64,000 nucleotides of DNA from Microbacterium sp. SSM24 (GCF_025989145.1 NZ_JAPDNQ010000001.1:186001-250000); one strand, 5' to 3'; shown: positions 47,701-56,075, numbered from the stretch's first letter. The notes: generated by a model not told the origin, from the letters alone. Numbers and translations: made by a program.

Positions 47701-48496
47701 CGCGATCGGCCGGGTGCCCGGCGAGCGCGTTGAGCACGGGATGGTCGAGGTCGGCGGCGTCGCGCGCCATGCCGCCCGCGACATCGGCGAAGCTCGACAC
47801 GAGAAGCCGCGGCTTGACCGTGTACGAGTCGATCCACGATGTGAGGGCACGCAGGTGGTCGATCACGGGCTGCGGCTTGAACAGGCCGTCCTCGTGCGCC
47901 AGGGCGGCGAGCCCGGCGCCGTCGAGCTCGATCGAGAAGTGGGCGAGCATCGCGCGCACCAGCTCGGGGTTGACGATGAACGTGCCGTGGAGCTTGAGCT
48001 CGAAATCGGAGTGGTGGCGGCGGATCGCGAGCGGTCGCAGCAGGATCGGCGCGGAGCACTCGAGGCCGCCGATGCGCCATTCGGCGAGGCCGACGGCGAG
48101 GTGCACGGATTCGAGCCCGCGCGTGGTTCGCAGTTCGACGTTCTTGGCGGTGATCCGCTCGGCGGCGAGTCGCGCGTTCCGCAGTGCGACCTCGTCGCGG
48201 AACAGGTTCGACAGCAGCGTCGAGCGTCCGGTGATGAACTGGGGAAGGCTTCCCGGGTGCGCCTTCGTGATCTCGATCGACGAGTCCAGGGCGTCGGTGA
48301 AGTGCAGGAGCGTCGAACGTCCGCCGAGCTCGGCGGACTCCCGCCGCAGGCGCTCGCGCTCGGGGTCGGCGATGTGCGCCACGGTCACGTCAGGATCGGC
48401 GAGGCCCAGATCTCCGGGCGTCACCGCGTTGCCGTGCACAGCGTTCTCTGCGTCGCCGGCCACGACGCTGCCTTCTGCTCGCCACACATCAGCCAC
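44750..48496 (-). CDS. SF1 helicase-like protein with degenerate ATP site and C-terminal nuclease-like domain
   Basis: From GTG 48496 the protein has 1248 residues. The N-terminal ~230 residues resemble the DUF4011 module of large SF1 helicases (RSTLLSNLFRDEVALRNARL). The helicase core spans ~residues 295-1100 with a long insertion. The Walker A position reads LPGTGGTQT with Gly321 in place of the essential Lys. The Walker B position reads VVVIADAAAL (residues ~837-846) instead of V-I-D-E-A-S. Motif III-like FGDPVTQKP and motif VI-like GMTRARRSM are retained. The C-terminus (ELRRLGLSVDVHY to QILRRLGWHYVRVHSFDLY) resembles a Vsr/REase-like fold. It may therefore not be an active helicase. The start is not certain; no strong ribosome-binding site is seen. 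Confidence 0.8.
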   Translation of the reverse strand: MADVWRAEGSVVAGDAENAVHGNAVTPGDLGLADPDVTVAHIADPERERLRRESAELGGRSTLLHFTDALDSSIEITKAHPGSLPQFITGRSTLLSNLFRDEVALRNARLAAERITAKNVELRTTRGLESVHLAVGLAEWRIGGLECSAPILLRPLAIRRHHSDFELKLHGTFIVNPELVRAMLAHFSIELDGAGLAALAHEDGLFKPQPVIDHLRALTSWIDSYTVKPRLLVSSFADVAGGMARDAADLDHPVLNALAGHPADRESLTMRRDAVEPASPDERPPAADTLLLDADSEQERVLARITAGQSIAVHTLPGTGGTQTVINAVGALVRDGKRVLVVSARSSTIDGIRHRLAGIGLPGLAVSPRRLRADLIRAIGRNEKAEKPKVADIDDALVRLRGVLRDYRGAVTAQHPSLDVSVLEILRALSTLSGRETPPSTAARFGHGTLERLAHTRAEAAGKLAAAARLGEFRFGPDDSPWYGVSFATTEEARAAHALAGKLQRSDLPSLLERGYALIAQTRMRPFQTISELGVYLRVLAGIRDSLDKFSLTVFERPLGELIQAHGPRRDAPSMSGPNRRRLRRLSREYVRPGVHVPDMYEALVRIQQQRTEWQRFVEPGVTPEVPIGLSDVHVAWSRVEAELGELDAILGRTDPDRLSTLPVKQLVRTLAGLAADSDVFDNLKERATLRTELAALGLEPLLTELSVRHVPESQVADELEFAWWQSALEQLLRSDRAVLGANTAVVDRLERDFRLVDEAHAAASGPLLAAQLATQWRIGIVDEADEAAALKLALKNGDVTPARLAEVAPTLSRTLAPVWLASPYDVPLLPSDAFDVVVIADAAALCLAEATPALRRARQVVLFGDPVTQKPTPFRVAAGVPADAQAEASEFDTPFDAVSVFERLAELLPVETLTRSYRAGGEDLAELVNDAFYGGELVSLPWAGSYLGRGSLGVDYVEGGTGAPDPVTGAVESPDAEVRRVVTLVVEHAVNRGSESLMVVTASTRHAERIRASVEAAFAGRSDVADFVSRDTAEPFAVLSLEESVAESRDRVIFSLGFGLTKHGRVLSDFGDLSTPDGERLLTVGMTRARRSMVIVSSIRPSAFDDGRLEHGAATLMSILGGIAARSREARLEDLADPLTLGLARELRRLGLSVDVHYRGLLPLVAQYDGKAVVVESDPETIGESLRESLRLRPQILRRLGWHYVRVHSFDLYSDPAGVAQRIATMLGLPPDAPRVESDTQPLDVFD

Positions 48497-48660
48497 ACTA
48501 AGCGCGCTTCTGCCGGGCCACTTGCAGCGGAGCCGAGTTTCGCGGTATTGGAACACGCCGAGTGACCAGCCGTTCCTCCCCAGGTCTCTCGAGCGTTCCT
48601 GATCGCACAGCCCGCACCCGCTCGGGACGTGCTGCCACCCGGGCGCGCCAGGATGGTCGC

Positions 48661-49209
48661 ATGACCTCGCCGACCTCCCCGCGGTTCCTCGTCCACCCCT
48701 CACCCGTCGGCGACGTGATCATCGTCACGACCGACGAAGGCGTCGTCACGCTCCACCCGTTCGACGGTCCGCTCGGAGCCGAGCTCGAGCGTGTGGCGCT
48801 CGCGTTGCGAGAACTCCCGGTTCCGGTGGAGTCGGATGCCGCGCCCGGCGACGCGGCGACCGTCGTCGCACGCGTCGCCGCCGAGCAGCTCGACGAGTAC
48901 TTCGACGGTGAGCGTCGCATCTTCGACCTTCCGCTGGACTGGCGCCTCGTGCGCGGCTTCACGCGCGCGGCGCTCGAGGCCGTCTGCGACATCCCGTACG
49001 GCGAGACGGCCGGGTACGGCGAGGTCGCGATCAGCGCTGGGAGCCCGAGGGCAGCGCGAGCCGTCGGCACGGCGTGCGCGACGACCCCGTTCTCGATCGT
49101 CGTGCCGGTGCACCGCGTGGTGAGAGCCGACGGCTCGCTCGGCGAGTACGGCGGGCGCCCCGACGTGAAGCAGTACCTCATCGATCTCGAACGCGCCGCG
49201 GGCGTGTAG
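48661..49209 (+). CDS. Ogt/MGMT-like protein lacking the acceptor cysteine
   Basis: The 182-residue protein has the O6-alkylguanine-DNA alkyltransferase fold: an N-terminal beta domain and the C-terminal DNA-binding domain with PYGETAGYGEVAISAG and FSIVVPVHRVVRADGSLGEYGG. At the active site the canonical PCHR is PVHR: codon 150 is GTG (Val), so no methyl acceptor exists there. The usual Asn before it (ANG.NP) is also changed (TACATTPF). It is either a non-catalytic alkyltransferase-like (ATL) DNA-damage sensor or a decayed enzyme. ATL proteins known to me have Trp or Ala at this position. Confidence 0.85.
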   Translation: MTSPTSPRFLVHPSPVGDVIIVTTDEGVVTLHPFDGPLGAELERVALALRELPVPVESDAAPGDAATVVARVAAEQLDEYFDGERRIFDLPLDWRLVRGFTRAALEAVCDIPYGETAGYGEVAISAGSPRAARAVGTACATTPFSIVVPVHRVVRADGSLGEYGGRPDVKQYLIDLERAAGV

Positions 49210-49223
49210 GCCGCCCGTGCGCC

Positions 49224-49260
49224 GCACGGCCCCGGGGGTTGAGAGCGCCCGGGGCCGTGC
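49224..49260 (+). terminator. Hairpin terminator after the Ogt-like gene
   Basis: A perfect 13-bp stem (gcacggccccggg with cccggggccgtgc) closes an 11-base loop 15 bases downstream of the stop codon. Confidence 0.75.
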
Positions 49261-49337
49261 ATCTTCGGAGGAGCCCGGCTGGTAATCTCGTCGCTACCAA
49301 CACGGCGAGGACGCCGTCCCCCGGAAGCAGGTAGTGC

Positions 49338-50234
49338 GTGGGCGCGCAGACCGGAACGCAGCGACCGACCGGCGCTCAGCCGGCCGACATTCAGAGCGAC
49401 GCGCAGGTTCTCGCCGGCGCGGTCGCCGACCTCGTGCGCCGCACCCGCTTCCCCGTCGCGTTCGGCGGGTTCGAGCACGACGGCGCGATCCACATCACGT
49501 CGGTCGTCGGCGCGCGCACGCGCAGTCTCGACGGACTCGTCGTGCAGGCCTCGCGCGGGCTGGGCGGGCGGGCATTCGTCGAGAAGCGCCCGCGCCTCGC
49601 GCTGGACTACCGGTCGTCGCGCAGCATCACCCACGACTACGACCGCGCCGTGCTCGGCGAGGGCATCGCGACGCTGTTCGCCGTCCCGTTCATCGTCGGC
49701 GGCAACGCCCGCGGCGTGATCTACTGCGGGTCCTGGGCCGAGTCCCCCGTGGGCGACATGGTTGCGCGCCCGGCTTTCGCGGTCGCCGACGAACTCTCGT
49801 CCGAGCTGCGCATCCGCGAAGAGGTGCGGCGGCGACTGGCCTTCTCGTCGCCAGTGCCGGCGGTCGAGGCATCCGCCCTCGCCCCTGCGGCGCGGGAGGA
49901 GCTGCGCGAGACCTACGCCGAGCTGCGGAGCATCGCCGCCGTCGTCGAGGATGCCGGTGTGCGCGAGCGCCTCGAAGCGGTCGAGCGGCGGCTCGCCGCG
50001 CTGTCGCAGTCCGAGAGCGAGCCTCCGGTCGGCCTCGACGTGCGCCTCTCACCGCGCGAGACCGATGTGCTCGCATGCGCTGCGCTCGGATCGACCAATT
50101 CCGAGATCGCCGCCGCATTGTCGCTGCGCGAAGGAACGGTCAAGTCGTATCTGCAATCTGCGATGGCGAAATTGGATGCCTCCACCCGCCACGCTGCCGT
50201 CGCCCGCGCGCGGCGCGCCGGCATCCTGCCCTGA
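49338..50234 (+). CDS. GAF-domain LuxR-type transcriptional regulator
   Basis: The 298-residue protein has a GAF-like sensor (~residues 25-150: VVGARTRSLDGLVVQASRGLGGRAFVEK and DYDRAVLGEGIATLFAVPFIVGG), a coiled-coil linker, and a LuxR helix-turn-helix (LSPRETDVLACAALGSTNSE and IAAALSLREGTVKSYLQSAM). GAF-LuxR proteins of this type control aromatic or acetophenone catabolism in relatives. No catabolic genes are adjacent. Start GTG 49338. Confidence 0.82.
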   Translation: MGAQTGTQRPTGAQPADIQSDAQVLAGAVADLVRRTRFPVAFGGFEHDGAIHITSVVGARTRSLDGLVVQASRGLGGRAFVEKRPRLALDYRSSRSITHDYDRAVLGEGIATLFAVPFIVGGNARGVIYCGSWAESPVGDMVARPAFAVADELSSELRIREEVRRRLAFSSPVPAVEASALAPAAREELRETYAELRSIAAVVEDAGVRERLEAVERRLAALSQSESEPPVGLDVRLSPRETDVLACAALGSTNSEIAAALSLREGTVKSYLQSAMAKLDASTRHAAVARARRAGILP

Positions 50235-50417
50235 ACCTCGCGCCCGCCGGGCGAGCAGCCGATCTCGGAGGATTCACCGAATCCCGGAGGTATTCAGGGA
50301 GATCCTCCGAATTGCCGGCGATTCCCCGAGATTCGACGCCGCCGAGTTATCCGTGCGCAATGTCACGGCCGAGAGAATTGCGGCGCAGGTGCGACAATTC
50401 GGCGTAATGTGCTTTTC
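50235..50417 (+). promoter_or_regulatory. Upstream region of lsr2 with inverted GGAGGAT repeat
   Basis: CGGAGGAT (50266-50273) and ATCCTCCG (50302-50309) form an inverted repeat with a cggaggtattc variant between them. TAATGT (50405-50410) lies seven bases before the lsr2 ATG and probably gives a leaderless mRNA. The last 60 bases are AT-richer than the surroundings, which would suit Lsr2 autoregulation. Confidence 0.45.
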
Positions 50418-50771
50418 ATGGCCCGCAGAATCGTGCATCAGCTCGTCGACGACCTCGACGGCACCGTCCTCGAAGTCGGCGAAGGCGAGACCGTCCTCTT
50501 CTCGCTCGACGGCGTCGCGTATGAGATCGACCTCACCAGCGAGAACGCCGCACACCTGCGCGACTCGCTCGCGTCGTACATCGACGCCGCTCGCAGCGTC
50601 TCCTCTCGCGGCGCCGGCGGCGCCTCGTCCGGCGGTGCGCGCAAGCGCCGTCGCACCGGACAGCAGGACTACTCGGCCGTGCGGGCATGGGCCAAGGCGA
50701 ACGGTCACCAGGTATCGGAGCGCGGGCGGGTTCCGGCATCCGTTCTCGACGCCTACGAGGCGGCGCAGTAG
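50418..50771 (+). CDS. lsr2: Lsr2 nucleoid-associated protein
   Basis: The 117-residue protein is the actinobacterial H-NS functional analogue. It has the N-terminal oligomerisation domain (VHQLVDDLDGTVLEVGEGET, YEIDLTSENAAHLRDSLASY), a Ser/Gly/Arg-rich linker, and the C-terminal DNA-binding domain. The latter has VRAWAKANGHQVSERGRVP, whose RGR loop inserts in the AT-rich minor groove. It silences AT-rich and horizontally acquired DNA. It converges with pntB across 21 bases. Confidence 0.94.
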   Translation: MARRIVHQLVDDLDGTVLEVGEGETVLFSLDGVAYEIDLTSENAAHLRDSLASYIDAARSVSSRGAGGASSGGARKRRRTGQQDYSAVRAWAKANGHQVSERGRVPASVLDAYEAAQ

Positions 50772-50792
50772 CACACGCCGCCTCACGGCCCG

Positions 50793-52217
50793 TCAGCTCT
50801 GCGGAACCTGCGCGAGCTGCATGAGGATTTCGTCGACCTTGTCTTTCGCGTCGCCGAACAGCATTTGCGCATTGTCGCGGTAGAACAGCGGATTCTGCAC
50901 GCCCGCATATCCGGATGCCATCGAGCGCTTGAACACGATCACGTTCTGCGCCTCCCACACACGCAGCACCGGCATTCCGGCGATGGGGCTCGACGGGTCT
51001 TCGGCCGCGGCGGGATTGACGGTGTCGTTCGCGCCGATCACGAGCACGACGTCGGTGGATGACAGGTCGTCGTTGATCTCGTCCATCTCGAGCACGATGT
51101 CGTACGGCACCTTCGCCTCGGCCAGCAGCACGTTCATGTGCCCGGGCAGGCGTCCGGCGACCGGATGGATGCCGAACCTCACCTCGATGCCGCGCTCGCG
51201 GAGCTTCTGCACGAGGTCGGCGACACCGTGCTGCGCCTGCGCGACGGCCATGCCGTAGCCGGGGGTGATGACGACGCTGGAGGCCCCGGCGAGCATGTCG
51301 GCCGCGCTCTCGGCGTCGATCTCGCGGTGCTCGCCGTACTCGGCCTCGGCCCCGCGGGGCGCCTCGATCCCGAACCCGCCCGCGATCACCGAGAGGAAGG
51401 ACCGGTTCATCGCCTTGCACATGATGTAGCTGAGGTAGGCACCGGACGATCCGACGAGGGCGCCCGTGACGATGAGCAGGTCGTTGTTCAGCAGGAAGCC
51501 CGCGGCCGCGGCCGCCCAGCCGGAGTAGCTGTTGAGCATCGAGACGACGACCGGCATGTCGCCCCCGCCGATCGAGGCGACCAGGTGCCACCCGAGGGCG
51601 AGCGCGAGGAGAGTGACCGCGACGAGCAGCCACAGTTCGGGAGTGATCACGTACCAGACGGTCAGGATCACGAACAGGACGAGCGCGCCCAGGTTGAGGA
51701 CGTTCTTGCCCGGCAGCATGAGCGGCTTCGACGAGATGCGCGCGGAGAGCTTGAGGAATGCGACGATCGAGCCGGTGAACGTCACCCCGCCGATGAACAC
51801 GCCGATGAAGACCTCGGCGTGATGGATGTCGGCGAGTGCCCCCTCGAGGCCCGTGTCGTAGAGCGCGCCGTTCCAGCCGACGAGTACGGCCGCGAGCCCC
51901 ACGAAGGAGTGGAGCAGGGCGATGAGTTCCGGCATCCCGGTCATCTCCACGATGCGCGCGCGCCACAGTCCGATCGCGCCGCCCACGAGCACCGCGGCGA
52001 CGAGCAGGATCAGGCCGGTCATGGCCTGCGGGTCGCCCCAGCCGCTCGCGGCCACCACCCACACGGTGGCGACGAGCGCGATCGCCATGCCGGCGATGCC
52101 GAAGCCCACGCCGCGTCGGCTGGTCTCGTGCTTGCTCAGCCCGGCGAGGCTGAGGATGAACAGCAGCGCCGCGACGATGTAGGCGGCGCCGGCGACCTGG
52201 CCCGCGTCGACGGTCAT
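50793..52217 (-). CDS. pntB: NAD(P) transhydrogenase subunit beta
   Basis: The 474-residue subunit has about nine transmembrane helices (residues ~1-270) and a C-terminal NADP(H)-binding domain III with [53 protein letters not shown] and [12 protein letters not shown]. It couples hydride transfer between NADH and NADP+ to proton re-entry, supplying NADPH. Its ATG overlaps the pntA stop (ATGA). Confidence 0.96.
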   Translation of the reverse strand: MTVDAGQVAGAAYIVAALLFILSLAGLSKHETSRRGVGFGIAGMAIALVATVWVVAASGWGDPQAMTGLILLVAAVLVGGAIGLWRARIVEMTGMPELIALLHSFVGLAAVLVGWNGALYDTGLEGALADIHHAEVFIGVFIGGVTFTGSIVAFLKLSARISSKPLMLPGKNVLNLGALVLFVILTVWYVITPELWLLVAVTLLALALGWHLVASIGGGDMPVVVSMLNSYSGWAAAAAGFLLNNDLLIVTGALVGSSGAYLSYIMCKAMNRSFLSVIAGGFGIEAPRGAEAEYGEHREIDAESAADMLAGASSVVITPGYGMAVAQAQHGVADLVQKLRERGIEVRFGIHPVAGRLPGHMNVLLAEAKVPYDIVLEMDEINDDLSSTDVVLVIGANDTVNPAAAEDPSSPIAGMPVLRVWEAQNVIVFKRSMASGYAGVQNPLFYRDNAQMLFGDAKDKVDEILMQLAQVPQS

Positions 52218-53761
52218 CGGCTCTCACCCTTCTGGAACATGGCGAGCATTCGCCGGGTGACGGCGAAGCCACCGAAGATGTTGATGCTCGCCAGCAGCAC
52301 CGCGATCGCCGCGAGGATCTGGACCGTGAGGTCGGGGGCGGTGATCTGCACCATGGCGCCGACGACGATGATGCCCGAGATCGCGTTGGTCACGCTCATG
52401 AGGGGCGTGTGCAGGGCGTGAGCGACGTGGCCGATGACGTAGAAGCCGACCACGATCGCCAGAGTGAGCACCAGGAAGTGCTGTGGCAGGGGCGGTGGCG
52501 CGAAGGCGCAGATCGCGAACAGCGCCGCGATTCCCGCGATGACCAATCCGGTCTTCGCGCCGCGCGACATCGCCTTCTTCGGTTCGACCGGTGCGGCTGC
52601 GGCGGCCGGCTTCGCCGCCGGCGCAGCCGACACCTGCACGGGCGGAGGCGGCCAGGTGACGGCGCCGTCCTGGACGACGGTGACGGTGCGCTGCACCACG
52701 TCGTCGAAGTCGAGGGTGAGCGCGCCGTCCTTGGCGGGGGTGAGGAGCTTGAGCAGGTTCACGAGGTTGGTCGCGAAGAGCTGCGACGCCTGCTGCGGCA
52801 GGCGCCCGGGCAGGTCGGTGTAGCCGAGGATGACGACGCCGTTCTCGGTGACCGTGCGCTCGCCCGCGACCGAGCCCTCGACGTTGCCGCCCTGGGCCGC
52901 GGCCATGTCGACGACGACGCTCCCGGGTCGCATCGTGGCGACGTCCGCCGCCGTGATCAGGCGGGGAGCCGGACGCCCGGGTACCAGCGCCGTCGTGATG
53001 ATGATGTCGACGTCGGCGGCCTGCTCCGAGTAGATCTCTGCCGCACGCGTGTTGTAGGCATCGCTGGTCGCCTTGGCGTATCCGTCGGCCGAGACCTGCT
53101 TCGCCTCTTCAGGAACGACGACCTCGAGATACTGGCCGCCGATGGACGCGACCTGATCGGCGACCTCGGGCCGCGGGTCGGTGGCGCGGACGATCGCGCC
53201 GAGGCTCGACGCGGCGCCGATCGCCGCGAGACCCGCGACGCCCGCTCCGGCGACGAGCACCTTCGCCGGCGGCACCTTCCCGGCCGCCGTCACCTGGCCC
53301 GTGAAGAACCGGCCGAACTCGTGCGCCGCCTCGATCACCGCGCGATAGCCCGAGATGTTCGCCATCGAGCTGAGCACGTCCATCGACTGCGCGCGCGAGA
53401 TGCGCGGCACGGCATCCAGCGCGATCGCCGTGATTCCGCGGGTCGCGAGCGCCTCGACGAGGTCGGGCCGCAGTGACGGGCTGAGCGTCGCCACGATCGT
53501 CGCGCCGTCGGCGAGTCGGTCGATCTCGCCCTGGCTGGGCGCGTTCACCTTGAGGATGACCGGCGCTGCCCACGCCGCGGCCGTGTCGACGACGGATGCT
53601 CCGGCCGCGGCGTACGCGGCGTCGGGGAACGACGACGCCGCCCCGGCGCCGGACTCGACCACGACCTCATAGCCGAGCGCGATGATCTTGGGGACGGTGG
53701 TGGGCGTCGCGGCCACCCGGTTCTCTCCGGGCGCCTCGGCGACGATGCCGATGCGGGTCAT
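52214..53761 (-). CDS. pntA: NAD(P) transhydrogenase subunit alpha (fused alpha1-alpha2)
   Basis: The 515-residue single polypeptide joins the NAD(H)-binding domain I ([68 protein letters not shown]) to a Pro/Ala linker and four C-terminal transmembrane helices of domain II (~residues 420-505). This is the E. coli-type arrangement rather than the split PntAA/PntAB form. The ATG follows GAGGAACGC. Confidence 0.95.
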   Translation of the reverse strand: MTRIGIVAEAPGENRVAATPTTVPKIIALGYEVVVESGAGAASSFPDAAYAAAGASVVDTAAAWAAPVILKVNAPSQGEIDRLADGATIVATLSPSLRPDLVEALATRGITAIALDAVPRISRAQSMDVLSSMANISGYRAVIEAAHEFGRFFTGQVTAAGKVPPAKVLVAGAGVAGLAAIGAASSLGAIVRATDPRPEVADQVASIGGQYLEVVVPEEAKQVSADGYAKATSDAYNTRAAEIYSEQAADVDIIITTALVPGRPAPRLITAADVATMRPGSVVVDMAAAQGGNVEGSVAGERTVTENGVVILGYTDLPGRLPQQASQLFATNLVNLLKLLTPAKDGALTLDFDDVVQRTVTVVQDGAVTWPPPPVQVSAAPAAKPAAAAAPVEPKKAMSRGAKTGLVIAGIAALFAICAFAPPPLPQHFLVLTLAIVVGFYVIGHVAHALHTPLMSVTNAISGIIVVGAMVQITAPDLTVQILAAIAVLLASINIFGGFAVTRRMLAMFQKGESR

Positions 53762-54012
53762 GCGTTCCTCGGGCTCTGGTGCGGTCGAACGCCTCCACCC
53801 TGGCAGAGGGCGGGGACGTTCAGCCTCGCATTTCCCGCGACACGGCGGCAAGAACTCCCGATCTTGTGGATCGCGGATGTTTAGTGCGCGTGAGGAGGAG
53901 TCGCGGCATCCGGAACGTGGGAATCCCCTCCGAATGAACCTGTGCGCTTGAGATCACCCCGCGATCTCGGAATCGTGGCCGGTCCGCAGTCCGCTACGGA
54001 AGGAAGAACATC

Positions 54013-54294
54013 ATGCTCACGATGACCCAGACCGCCGCCGAGGCCGTCAAGCAGATCGTCGCACGGGTTCCGCAGGCCGAAGACGGAGGCGTGCGCATCC
54101 GCGACACGGGGACCGACACGGGCTTCGAGCTCAGTGTCACGCCCGATCCGCAGCCGCACGACACGGTCGTGGTCACCGACGGCGCGCGCGTGTTCCTCGA
54201 CGAACGCGCCGCGAGCGCTCTCGACGACCGCGTGCTCGACGCCGAACTCGCCGCCGACGGTGCGGTGCGGTTCGCGCTCGGCACCCAGAGCTGA
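54013..54294 (+). CDS. HesB/IscA-like protein without cysteines
   Basis: The 93-residue protein has the HesB/IscA fold pattern (LTMTQTAAEAVKQIV, GVRIRDTGTDTGFELSVTP, VVVTDGARVFLDERAASAL). It contains no cysteine at all, so it cannot carry Fe-S or iron like true IscA. Similar proteins are common in actinobacteria and are annotated as Fe-S assembly proteins by fold only. A strong ribosome-binding site (GGAAGGAAG) precedes ATG 54013. Function unknown. Confidence 0.8.
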   Translation: MLTMTQTAAEAVKQIVARVPQAEDGGVRIRDTGTDTGFELSVTPDPQPHDTVVVTDGARVFLDERAASALDDRVLDAELAADGAVRFALGTQS

Positions 54295-54306
54295 CCGCTC
54301 GGTGAC

Positions 54307-54336
54307 GCGGCCCCGGCGCATCGGCGTCGGGGCCGC
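54307..54336. terminator. Bidirectional hairpin between HesB-like and GH114 genes
   Basis: The arms gcggccccg (54307-54315) and cggggccgc (54328-54336) form a 9-bp stem between two convergent genes. Confidence 0.6.
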
Positions 54337-54356
54337 TGTCTTGCGCGGTGGGTCGC

Positions 54357-55166
54357 TCAGTCGTCGCGGCAGAGTGCGAAGACGTACGCGGGATCGCCGG
54401 GTGCGGTGAGGTCGCGGTCTCGCAGCACGGCGGCGTCCGGCATCCGCTCGTCTTCGCACGCCGCGCGGAACGTCGCCTCGTCGTACTCGATGGCGATGAC
54501 ATGGTCGCCGTAGACGTCTTCATAGGCGTCGCAGTCGTCGAACTGCGCGCATTCCTCGGTGACGGCGAAGTCGAATCCGGATGCCGCGCGCAGCGCCGCG
54601 GCGACTTCGGCGGCGTTCTTCTGCCCGGCCGCGAGACCTGCGTCGTGGGCGACATCGACGAGGGCGGTGGCGAGGGCGGCGTTGTGCTCGAACGTGAGCG
54701 CGCCGTCGCTGCGGGCGTAGGTGTCGAGGTTGTCGAATTCGACGCCCAGGTACCCGGCGTCCGCGCACTCGCGGATCCACGGCTCGACGATCTCGACGAT
54801 GGCCGCACGGTGGGCCTCGGTCGAGGTGTCGAGCAGGGCCTCGTCGGGCCAGTCCGGGTCGAACACGGTGTTGTCGTCCGCATCCTTGAGGAGGAGTTCG
54901 CCGGGCCACGCATCGAGCTCGCCCGGCTGCGTCTGGAACCCGTTCACGTAGCAGATCGAGTACAGGCCCTCGGCAGGCGCCGCGGTGCGGTCGCGCACGA
55001 CGATCCCGACCTGGGGCTCGGGCGGGTACGCCTCGCCGAGCTGGTAGTCCGGCGCGGCATCCTCAGGCGGCAGCGTCACCGCCGGATCGCCCTGCGCGCA
55101 CGCGGTGACACTCGCGATGATCACTGCCGCGGCGAAGACGGATGCCGCGCCCCTCCCGATGCCCAT
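54357..55166 (-). CDS. GH114 endo-alpha-1,4-polygalactosaminidase-like lipoprotein
   Basis: The 269-residue protein has a lipoprotein signal peptide (lipobox SVTAC, Cys ~23) and the TM-alpha1-like GH114 TIM barrel, with SICYVNGFQTQPGELDAWP, LGVEFDNLDTYARS (catalytic acidic pair) and AGLAAGQKNAAE. Such enzymes hydrolyse galactosaminogalactan-type polymers from fungi; the substrate here is inferred. The ATG lies six bases after TAGCGT. Together with the GH87 gene it hints at contact with fungal cell-wall polymers. Confidence 0.8.
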   Translation of the reverse strand: MGIGRGAASVFAAAVIIASVTACAQGDPAVTLPPEDAAPDYQLGEAYPPEPQVGIVVRDRTAAPAEGLYSICYVNGFQTQPGELDAWPGELLLKDADDNTVFDPDWPDEALLDTSTEAHRAAIVEIVEPWIRECADAGYLGVEFDNLDTYARSDGALTFEHNAALATALVDVAHDAGLAAGQKNAAEVAAALRAASGFDFAVTEECAQFDDCDAYEDVYGDHVIAIEYDEATFRAACEDERMPDAAVLRDRDLTAPGDPAYVFALCRDD

Positions 55167-55222
55167 GGCGCGACGCTATCTCACGGAGGCGGCGTCGGCG
55201 CGAGGGTAGACTTTCGACGCCA

Positions 55223-55294
55223 GCCTCTGTAGCTCAGTGGAAGAGCCACTCCGTCCTAAGGAGAGGGTCGGGGGTTCGAATCCCTCCAGGGGCA
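55223..55294 (+). tRNA. tRNA-Arg (anticodon CCT)
   Basis: The cloverleaf is complete: acceptor GCCTCTG/CAGGGGC with discriminator A, D-arm GCTC/GAGC, anticodon loop GTCCTAA giving anticodon CCT (codon AGG), and T-arm GGGGG/CCCTC with TTCGAAT. CCA is not encoded. The top base pair of the anticodon stem is a mismatch (A-A). Confidence 0.95.
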
Positions 55295-55320
55295 CCGATA
55301 CTCACCCCGAGTCCGCGCCG

Positions 55321-55989
55321 TCAGCCGCCGGCGGTGCTGGATGCCGGCCGGGCCCCGTCCGGCCACGCGACGAGGCAGACCTTGTTGCCGGATCGATCCG
55401 CGAGGACCCACTGGGCGGGCGCTCCGGAGTCATCGACGATCCGCCCGCCGGCAGCCAGCGCCTCGGCCAGTCGCGTCTCGATCTGCGCGCCCGAGAGGGA
55501 GACGTCGAGGTGCATGGCGTGACGCAACGGCTTGGACGGGTCGAGATCCTGCATCCACACCGTCGAGCCCTGGCCCAGCGGATCGAGGCCGTTGTCGTCG
55601 TGCAGCGGCGCGTATCCGAGCACGGCCCGCCAGAACGGCAGGTCGATCGCGTCCGGCTTCGCCGCGACCGCCACCTGCACCTCCTGCACGGCGCTCGGGT
55701 CGGACACGGCTGCGTGCTCTCGCGCCACGGCCGAGATCGCGCGCGCCACCTCGAGATGCTCCCGCTCGGTCCCCCACATCTCACGCGTCAGCTTGACGGT
55801 GAGACGATCGGATGCCGCGGTCAGAATCGTTCGCGGCGTGAGGCCGGAAACGCCCGACACCGCCACCGCCAGCCGGGCCGCATCCTGGAGAGAGGCGGTG
55901 CGGAACACCGCCGTCGGCCCTCCGTGCAGCACCACCCAGTCATCGACGCCTTCGCCCGAGACGAACTCCCGCCACCCGTCTTCACTCAT
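55321..55989 (-). CDS. Fusion of a pterin-carbinolamine-dehydratase-like domain and a VOC/glyoxalase-like domain
   Basis: The 222-residue protein begins MSEDGWREFVSGEGVDDWVV. The first ~100 residues match the PCD/DCoH alpha-beta pattern (AVFRTASLQDAARLAVAVSG, DRLTVKLTREMWG, LEVARAISAVAREHA), but without a clear triad of catalytic His. The second half is a VOC fold (VQVAVAAKPDAIDLPFWRAV, LRHAMHLDVSL, WVLADRSGNKVCLVAWPDG). Actinobacterial VOC proteins with this N-terminal partner exist; their function is unknown. It is just downstream of, and antisense to, tRNA-Arg. Confidence 0.7.
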   Translation of the reverse strand: MSEDGWREFVSGEGVDDWVVLHGGPTAVFRTASLQDAARLAVAVSGVSGLTPRTILTAASDRLTVKLTREMWGTEREHLEVARAISAVAREHAAVSDPSAVQEVQVAVAAKPDAIDLPFWRAVLGYAPLHDDNGLDPLGQGSTVWMQDLDPSKPLRHAMHLDVSLSGAQIETRLAEALAAGGRIVDDSGAPAQWVLADRSGNKVCLVAWPDGARPASSTAGG

Positions 55990-56075
55990 GGCGCCCACCC
56001 TACGCACCCGCGCGCGCACACCGAAGAGCGAGCACCGGACGGCTGCTCACGATGGACGCCGCGCGCGGCCCCGCC

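Noticed and set aside
45476-48565. A 1029-codon plus-strand frame opposite the helicase-like gene
   Set aside because: The opposite strand encodes recognisable helicase motifs and DUF4011; this frame is a composition artefact.
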